A stretch of DNA of 64,000 nt. Source: Epiperipatus broadwayi (Eukaryota > Onychophora > Udeonychophora > Euonychophora > Peripatidae). The notes beneath the pieces are model-generated. The model was not told where the DNA came from. It searched no databases and saw only the letters and a program-made list of their open reading frames with translations. The position numbers and the translations under genes were made by a program. The stretch spans positions 312,001-376,000 of the forward strand of contig JAQFVV010006645.1 in assembly GCA_028023455.1 (NCBI GenBank), read 5' to 3'. Positions 56,720 through 64,000 of this stretch are shown here, one piece after another (position 1 is the stretch's first letter; each line of letters opens with the position of its first letter).

Positions 56720-58274
56720 ATTTATTTCTGCAATAAGAAAAAAAGAGAAATGACATCTTGAAATGTGTAGATGAGTTCTCTCATGAATTATATAGCAGTA
56801 AAGAACAAAGAAAAGTATCTTTTACAAGTATTATATCTTCTGAATTGCCCAGGATTTTAAATGAGAAGTGAGACATGGAGTTAAATTTATAAAGATGGAA
56901 AAATCTCCAGATAATAATGGAATTATAATTGATATCTTAAAAGAAGCAGATGAAGAAATAAAAATTTTTTAGCAAAGTTAAATACCAAATATCTAAATGA
57001 TAAAGATTTACCAGATAATTGGAAGAATTCAGTATTGATATCAATATTTTAAAAAGAAGATAAAAAAGATATCAGAAATTACAGATCTATCTGGATTTTA
57101 TCAACTGTATACAAATTTTATATGAAAATAATTACAATTCATTTGCAACAAACTTTAGATTTAACCAACCAAAAGAACAAGCTGGATTTAAAAGTGGTTT
57201 GAGTACAATTAATCATATGACCAATGAATATGAGTTGCCATTATGCTTTGGATTTGTAGGTTATAAAAAGGCATTTGATTCTATAAGCATTTCTTCAGTA
57301 ATTAAAGCATTGTATCAAAATGTGTAGACCCAGGATACTGTCATATTCTGCAGAATATTTATAAAAATGCAACAGCAACAATTAGATTACCTAATGATAA
57401 TAAAAAGATTAACATTGAGATGAATGTATACTCTATATCTCCAAAAAAACTTTACAGCAGTTTCACAAGAAATATTTTGGGAATTAGGGAATAAAAGTAA
57501 ATGGAGATAAATCACTTAGATTTTTTTAGATGATATAGTTGTTTTTGAAACTAATGCTTTAGAGCTTTAGTAAATCTTGCAAGAGTTATCAGATGAAAAT
57601 AAAAAAGAATTAAAGATAAATATTAAAAAGACTAAAGTAATATTCAATGGAATTTCTTAAAAGAAGAAAATAAAGATTGATAATGGTGAGTTAGGAGAAG
57701 TAAGAATTACAAATATCTTGGAAAGGTTATTATTACACATAATAACATAAATGGATAAAATTAATAATAGATTTTAGTAGAAATAATTTAATATTAAAAT
57801 GACATATGCCTATGTGTTAGGGGAAAAAAGATTTTTAATAAATGTGTGTTACCAGTTCTTGTTTATGGATCTGAGCCTTGAACACTTAACAAAAGAGCAA
57901 TACAGAGACTTTTGACAATGCAAAGAAATATGGAGAAATGCATGTTAGGAGTAACAAGAAATCAAAAATGAAATATATGGGTGAGAGAACAATCAGGTAT
58001 TATCGACATCATTGAATGAATTAAGAGACTGAAGTGGAGTCAGTTTTGGACATATCTATTGCAAGAATAGATGGTTATAGATGGATAGTTAAAATCTTAA
58101 ACCAGATTTCAAGAGATTGTAAAAGATCTAAAAAAAGACCAGAAATGATATGGGATGTATGAAAGTGTGCTTGTGTGATGTGGAGAAGAGAGGTTAGAGG
58201 TTGGAAATGAATTGAACTTGGAGAGATCTTCATCCTAAAGTGGATTGATAATAGTTGAAAATGATGATGATGAT
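56720..58274 (+). mobile_element. RTE (BovB-like) LINE, old degraded copy
   Basis: Readable fragments in family order but several frames: MEKSPDNNGIIIDILKEADEE, LPDNWKNSVLI, NEYELPLCFGFVGYKKAFDS, then a decayed FADD region near 57520, then LKWSQ in place of LKWSWAGHI, and the usual (GAT)n terminus at 58262-58274. Frameshifts, stops and a deletion around 57190-57220 make it the most decayed of the three copies. Confidence 0.82.
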
Positions 58275-58279
58275 TCAGC

Positions 58280-60235
58280 CTTTTAATGTAATATATATGA
58301 TGTAGGCTAAAAAATTATATGTAAATTAATAAGAATATGTACTTAGATATGCTTACAAACAGTTTTAAATGAATGTGGTTATGCAATTATAAGGAAAGCA
58401 TAGGAATTTGTTGATATCCTAATAAAACTGGTGTTGGTCTGTGTGTGTAATGATTAATTAATAGACAATTGTCTAGAGTTTGTAAATTAAAAGTTTCAAA
58501 TGGATTCTGTATATCATACCATATCACTTATACCTTGATATAACAAATAAAATATTTAAATATTTGAAGTTTATTTGCAAGATATTTATAAATGTTTTAT
58601 GTATGTCAGTTTGCATATATATTTTGACAGAAAGTTATAAATTTAATAGTGTCAATAGTTTGAAGTTTTTTGGTGCAACCAATGTGAGACTCAATTTTAA
58701 AAGGGAACACACCTTAAGAGATACAATTTTAATATTGTTGGGCAGCTGAAATGGAGTTATATTATATAAGCCTGGAAATTTTTTACTTGGTAATTCATAT
58801 AAAGAATATAAAATAATAGAAGAAAGGTTCATAATGGCATAGATGTTAGAAGAAGACAATAAAAAAATTTTTTGAAGTTGAGAATCTGTCTAAGAGAGAG
58901 AATCATCTTATTGATATTCATTAAATACATACACAAAATAAAATTAGAGTAAATAGAAAAGAATGAAGCTAGAAATATATGCATGAAAGTAGAATGTGTA
59001 TATAAAAATAGAGATTTAGAAAGAATAATAAAAACTAGAGAAATAAAACCAAACCATCACCCAGAGATTAGCATGATTTTTTATAAAAATTCAAGAGATG
59101 ACTAGGAGTATTATGATGGGAGACCATATGACTTTTTATTGTGATTGGATATCCTATGACTTTGTAGATTATGAGAACACAAATACCTATAAAAACTCAG
59201 AGCAGTGATAAGAGGAATGGTGGCCAAGCAAACTAAATGGTGTCTACTTCCATATTAAAAGCTTTTAAAATAAATATATCACTGGAGAAAGGGGAAGAAA
59301 CTTCATGGCACAGTACAAAAAATAGTGGCATGCATTAAAAATAAAATTTGCAGAAATTTTTTAAAATTAATATGTGATTCTAGTTTTAAAATGAATAAAG
59401 GCAGTACTGAATCATGCAAAGAGAGAAGTACACTCAATTAATTTATTAGAAGTTCTCAAAATTAAGGTATTTTATGTTCTCTTCTCTACCTGAAGGTCAA
59501 ATTATCTACATTAAACATCATAGAGTTCCATCTACAGTCCAACAGATAGTGCATGGAAATAACAAATGCTCTATTATGATATGGTAGAATTATTGACCAC
59601 AACAGACTTTGGTAATCTGCAGAGAAAATTAAAAAATAAAATAACCACATTTCTAACTTCCAGCTATCTAATATTCTCATTATTATATTCATTAATTTGT
59701 AAGAAGTTCAGGGCAATGAGACTATTGTAAAATACCAAACAGATGAGAAAATAGAAGTAAATGGAAGAGACAATCTTACACATAAAAAGAGAGAACCCCA
59801 AGACAGAATGATACAGATGAAGGTCAAAATCAAACAAGACAAATTTATGTCTTGTCATATGAAATATAAGATAACTAAAGAGAACTTTGTTGGTGCATTT
59901 CTTAATGTGGAGTCCAAGAAGCAACCAAAGCACATTAAAGTGCATATACTTAACATTATATAGATGCTGATGAGATTTATTTTTTGATAATGGTGAGAAC
60001 ACAGTAGTTAATCACTATTAAGTATATCTCATTATTCCTGTAAAAATGCAGTACTAGAGTACTCATTTGTACAGGTAGACAGGTATTTTTAATTACTAGT
60101 TCATTTAGAAAATTTACCCAAGATAGCAAGGTATAGGTTTTGACACTACCTTCAAAGAAATCACAGGTTATCATAGCCAATGGAAAAAAGGTAATGTAAA
60201 AACACTACAAGTATAGATTAATATTTATCTTGAAG
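58280..60235. other. AT-rich DNA, possibly upstream part of a decayed retroelement
   Basis: Minus-strand ORFs here (for example 59664-60002) have no recognisable domain and atypical hydrophobic composition. The DNA just upstream of the gypsy pol relic would be expected to hold gag/protease, but no CCHC or protease motif can be read with confidence. Confidence 0.3.
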
Positions 60236-60239
60236 CATT

Positions 60240-61640
60240 TGATGCAATTTTGCTCATGCTGGGATAAATACTGGATGGGATCTTAGGATCAAATTTGCTA
60301 TATTGACAAAAATATATCTTAGATTGTCACAAAGGTATCTTTATTAATTGCAGCTATGTATTTCTATTAGGTAGTTTAAAAAACATCAATTACTTCACAT
60401 CCAGTGTGCACAACAAATTCCCAACATTGCAGAGATAAAAATTAAAGTAGAAAAATTATCCTTGAGAGTAACAGGTGAACTACAATCCTTATTTAGGCTC
60501 TTGGTGAAGTTATCATCAAATATTTTCTAATAAGCAAGATATCAGCCATGGATGCATGCATTGTATTAATGTTAAAGAAGATGGCCAGTTTCAGAGTTCA
60601 GTCCTATTCTATTCTTTTCAATATTAATCTTGACATTCACATTCAACAGAGTGAGGAGTTATTGACAAAGATCCTTCTATATATAATAATCCATTTGTGG
60701 TGGATAAAAAAAGATGAATCTATCAGAATATGCCTAGATATCAATAGAGTGAATGTTATCACTGTAACAGAAAATCATATACTCCAACCATTACACAACT
60801 TTTCACAAAGTTTAAAAAAAAACAATCTTCACCATGGTTGATTCAATCTTCAGCTACTGACAGATACAGAATCACTCTAAGATCATCAATACACAGCTTT
60901 AGATATAAAGGGTATAATTATACTTTTAAATGCATGCTTTTGAGTTAATTAAATATAAAGTGAGACTGAGGTGCTTAGTAAAATTATTCTGAGATGAAAG
61001 AATATTATTGTTTCATATGTTGATGACATAGTTATCACCTCTAAAAGTGTGCAGAGCATCTAGATCATATGGATTTATTTCTAAAAGAATGTCTAAACAA
61101 TAACATAACCATCAACATGCAGAAAAAATCCTGAGCAACTAAAGAAAATTTTTATGTTTAGGCTACTTGAAAAATAAAGAAAGGATTAAGCCCCACCTGG
61201 ATAAAATCTCAGCTATACATTTTTCTCAAACTGACAACAGAAAATAATTAAAATCATTTGGTTCCAACAAAATTTTGCACAGGAACCTTTTATTCCAAAT
61301 TTTACATAAAAACAATATTAGATTTGGATTATTAGACAATCAATTTGCTGAAATGTTATCTTGGCACATCCAGACTTCAAAAAGCAAATTACATAAAATC
61401 TGTTGAGTTTTTTCTATATGGATGCATTTTGAAAAAAATTGCCTCATATTAATAAAGATAATTTTACCAGGAATTCCAGAGAAAATTGATGTAAACCAAG
61501 ACATGGAAAAGGCTCATGCACAGTTGGAATATATGGCTGAACAGCATAGGAAACATGGATGTCAGTGACCATGTAAAGAAATCTAATCATCAATATAAAA
61601 ATTATTTACTTTACATGAAGGTCTATACACAATTCAGACA
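60240..61640 (+). pseudogene. Decayed Ty3/gypsy pol
   Basis: Pieces of a gypsy polyprotein occur in the correct order over several frames. The protease-RT linker is NIAEIKIKVEKL (60424). RT has SIRICLDINRVNVITVTENH (60715-60775), then SYVDDIVITSK (the YVDD polymerase box, about 61013-61048), then HMDLFLKECLNNNITINMQK (61067-61125). A possible late integrase-like block is MEKAHAQLEYMAEQHRKHGC (61502-61565). Stops and frameshifts abound, and no LTRs are visible on either side. It is unrelated in age to the young LTR element at 31-43 kb, though both are gypsy-type. Confidence 0.78.
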
Positions 61641-61649
61641 AAAAATGAT

Positions 61650-62284
61650 GATGATTTTATCTTAAAAAGTGAATAAGGAATGCAAGAGTCCTACAATGCT
61701 CAAAGTCCTCTAACAGGTGAAGGAACTACTATATAAAGAAAAAGAGAAATAAGTTAAGAGATAAATTATAACTATTTATTATTTATTTTGTTTATTTTAT
61801 ATAAAAAATTTAATATATATATATATATTGCTTGATTGGGGTAATATAAAATAAATATTTTATGTAGTCAATGAAAAGGGATGCTGATTTAATATTGTAT
61901 ATTAAATTAAAGTGAACAAAGTAGTAAATTCTGCTAAAAGTTTAAAGATTTTATACATTAGAATCAAATGTTTCAAGCATATATTCAGTATAAGCACACT
62001 TGTAATTTTATAAAGAGAATTTTGCTTTAGTTTTAAAGTGATAGATTTTTCTTTATATAAAAGAAGTTTTTTTTAGAATCAATAATGTTAATTCTTTTGC
62101 TAAGAAAAAAAACTATAGATTTTTTTAGTTTTAATTAAATGGAAACAAAGTCTATGATAATAGAAATTTTAAAATGGATACTAATGTCTAAAATAAGGAC
62201 TAAAATTAGACAAATTATTTAGCTCAACTAAGTTTAATATTGATTTAGTTAATTAAAATTAAAAGAAATAAATTGTGTTGTACA
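61650..62284. other. AT-rich DNA, nothing recognised
   Basis: Short TA microsatellite near 61812-61828; nothing else. Confidence 0.45.
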
Positions 62285-64000
62285 TCAAGAAACTTATTAG
62301 TTCTAATATGATAGTTATAATCTGATAATGTATAATATGTAATTACTTTTAATTATATTTACTGGTTTTTTTATGTAAATCTCCTATTAATGTCCCAAAA
62401 TAGATTATTTATTATAATAAATTTCATTAATACTTAAGAGATTAACATTTTTTTGAATGTAAATTTAGTATAAATAATTTGGCTAAATAAATCAATTTAT
62501 TTTATTTCTCTTGTTCTTCTTTGATGCTTTCATTGTGCTTTTAAAAAAAATAGTACTTATGTATAGGGGAGATAGGAGTCCTTTTCACATGCACAATAAA
62601 TGTATAATGTGGCAATGACATCAAATTGAAAGAAATAATCCCTGCAAGTATGCATGACAAAACGTGTTTTTTGTATCAATGCTATCTTTTTGTGTGTGTA
62701 ATACTTCTACATTTTCGGTTATTTGCAATACTGAATGACATAAAAGAAATGTGTTCACCAAGATAATAAAAATATAATAAAAGTATGATAATTAATATAT
62801 ATTTTTATTTTGTGGTTTTGGTTTAATTTATTTATAAATAAATAATGTTTATATAACCACTTCTATGGAAATCCCAGAATCATTTGCAATCACATGCTAC
62901 ATTTTTACTGCAGATCTCCATTTTCTGTGGTAATATATCATTTCAAGTTTGGTTTTAATGCATCAATTTATTTATATATTACACAATAAGTATTGTATGA
63001 CTATAGTTAATGTGTTTTTATAAAAATTACTTTAAAGCAAAATCATTTACTCTTTAAAATCTGCATATTTAAAATAACATTTTTTTGTGTAATGGCTTTA
63101 TTTCATTAAGACTGCAAATCGCATTTTTTTTTATATTTTCAAATGTCATTCTGAAAAGTTGTTAGCGTTCAAACTCATACATATTTAGTTAAAAATCATA
63201 CATTTATTATTAAAATGAGAAACAAAAATTGACATATTGTTAAAAGTTATTACTTTTTTAAAAGTTATTACTGTTGAAAGTTGTACATATTTGAATATGT
63301 TGTTAAAAATCATACATTTTTTATTGAAAATGATATATATATATATATTATGTTTTACTATGTTCTTTTAAGAGGTGTAACATGGAACATGTATTAGACC
63401 TACTGCTCCCGTTTCACATTCATATCAAATCCCTTTGATAACTTTGTAAATCTTGCCTTTAGATACCAACTACAAGAATCCATGTACACATTTTTTGCCA
63501 AAAAAGTCATGTACAATATCCATGTACATGTTATTTTGGTCAGGTCATAAGATTAAAAAGTTATTAGTGGATTGATATGAATGTGAACAGGCGCAGTAAG
63601 ACTAATGTATGCTCAGTGTTGCAGCTTTAGTAACTAAGTACCACAGGTTGTTTTGCTATGAATATAAACATTTTTAAATGAACCAGCAAGCTTTTTAATG
63701 CATGTCTAGAATTTTTAGCTTTTACCTTAGACATAGATTTGACTTCATTAAGAATGGCCTTGGAAGCATATAAATAACTACCTTTGATAACTTACCGTAA
63801 AAAAAAATCTTTCAAAATTTGTGTAAATCCTGATTTTATGAGGAATATAATTATATTATCTATATCTACAATAAAATCTGTGGAAAATAAAGGATTTATC
63901 ATAAGAGATCTAAATAATGTACTACATCTAACACAGAACTCTGAAATAAACATATATAAAATAAAAAATATGTAAATTGTAGATACAAATTGTCATGGAA
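62285..64000 (+). mobile_element. L1/Tx1-like LINE fragment split by an insertion
   Basis: 62285-62525 and 63675-63785 match, in the same order, two blocks that are almost adjacent at 53725-54110. So about 1.1 kb has been inserted between them here. Downstream, an open 63-codon stretch (63784-63975) begins MITYRKKKSFKICVNPDF and may be LINE protein. It continues to the window edge. Confidence 0.4.
63385..63614. mobile_element. MITE-like inverted repeat
   Basis: Arms 63385-63432 and 63569-63614 pair over about 45 bp with several mismatches (GATATGAATGTGAA and its complement are the cleanest part). No ORF. It lies within the 1.1-kb insertion that splits the LINE. Confidence 0.55.

Noticed and set aside
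59486-60180. Three overlapping minus-strand ORFs rich in aromatic residues
   Set aside because: No domain, overlapping frames, A/T-driven composition. Probably chance.
1-64000. CRISPR arrays, bacterial operons, rRNA genes, mitochondrial insertions
   Set aside because: No spaced direct repeats, no operon structure, and no rRNA or mitochondrial gene block could be recognised.

Overview
The window looks like intergenic or intronic DNA from an AT-rich invertebrate animal genome, roughly three quarters A+T by eye. I base this on the repeat content: BovB/RTE-type and L1/Tx1-like LINEs, Penelope-like element (PLE) endonuclease pieces, tRNA-derived SINEs, Ty3/gypsy DNA, pogo/Tigger-like and MITE-like DNA elements, and 500 Ns of scaffold gap. 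No host gene with convincing conserved exons is visible and there is no bacterial-type operon. The exact phylum cannot be read from this sequence.

Layout. 0-9.9 kb: AT-rich DNA with a SINE-like insert (~0.45-0.66 kb), a 1.2-kb TIR element (1.56-2.76 kb), a LINE 3' end (4.93-5.19 kb) and two hairpin/AATAAA tail motifs near 6.8 and 7.4 kb. 10-22.3 kb: hammerhead palindrome A (10.3-10.95 kb), a nearly full-length dead RTE LINE on the minus strand (11.8-14.7 kb), a 64-bp tandem array (16.5 kb), a decayed coiled-coil ORF (18 kb), hammerhead palindrome B (20.15-20.92 kb) next to a head-to-head pair of PLE GIY-YIG ends (20.94-21.94 kb), and a MITE. 22.3-29.8 kb: a SINE, two hairpin MITEs, a CpG-rich patch, two unassigned ORFs and the gap. 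29.9-43 kb: hammerhead palindrome C, abutted by a recent, non-autonomous LTR retrotransposon on the minus strand. It has 4.5-kb LTRs and a 3-kb interior with a gag-like coiled-coil ORF and only the last part of an integrase. 43-64 kb: RTE copies at 45.5 and 56.7 kb, a TIR element holding a PLE endonuclease scrap (47.6-48.0 kb), LINE 3' ends (49.0 and 54-56 kb), the second pogo/Tigger-like copy (52.3-53.3 kb, inverted relative to the first), a SINE (53.5-53.7 kb) and a decayed Ty3/gypsy pol (60.2-61.6 kb).

The most interesting system is a family of three large palindromes (A, B, C), each carrying an inverted pair of minimal type-I hammerhead ribozymes, six sites in all. In each pair one ribozyme keeps every core base and all three stems, while the other has lost a core base or stem pairs. 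The helices co-vary between copies. Hammerheads with very short stem III are known from PLEs and from PLE-dependent retrozymes, and one of these palindromes lies beside a PLE. The second noteworthy object is the giant-LTR, gag-plus-integrase-tail element, comparable in design to plant LARD and TR-GAG elements.

Most differences between paired copies (LTRs, TIRs, ribozyme arms) that I could inspect include CpG to TpG/CpA changes, which suggests CpG methylation of repeats in this genome.
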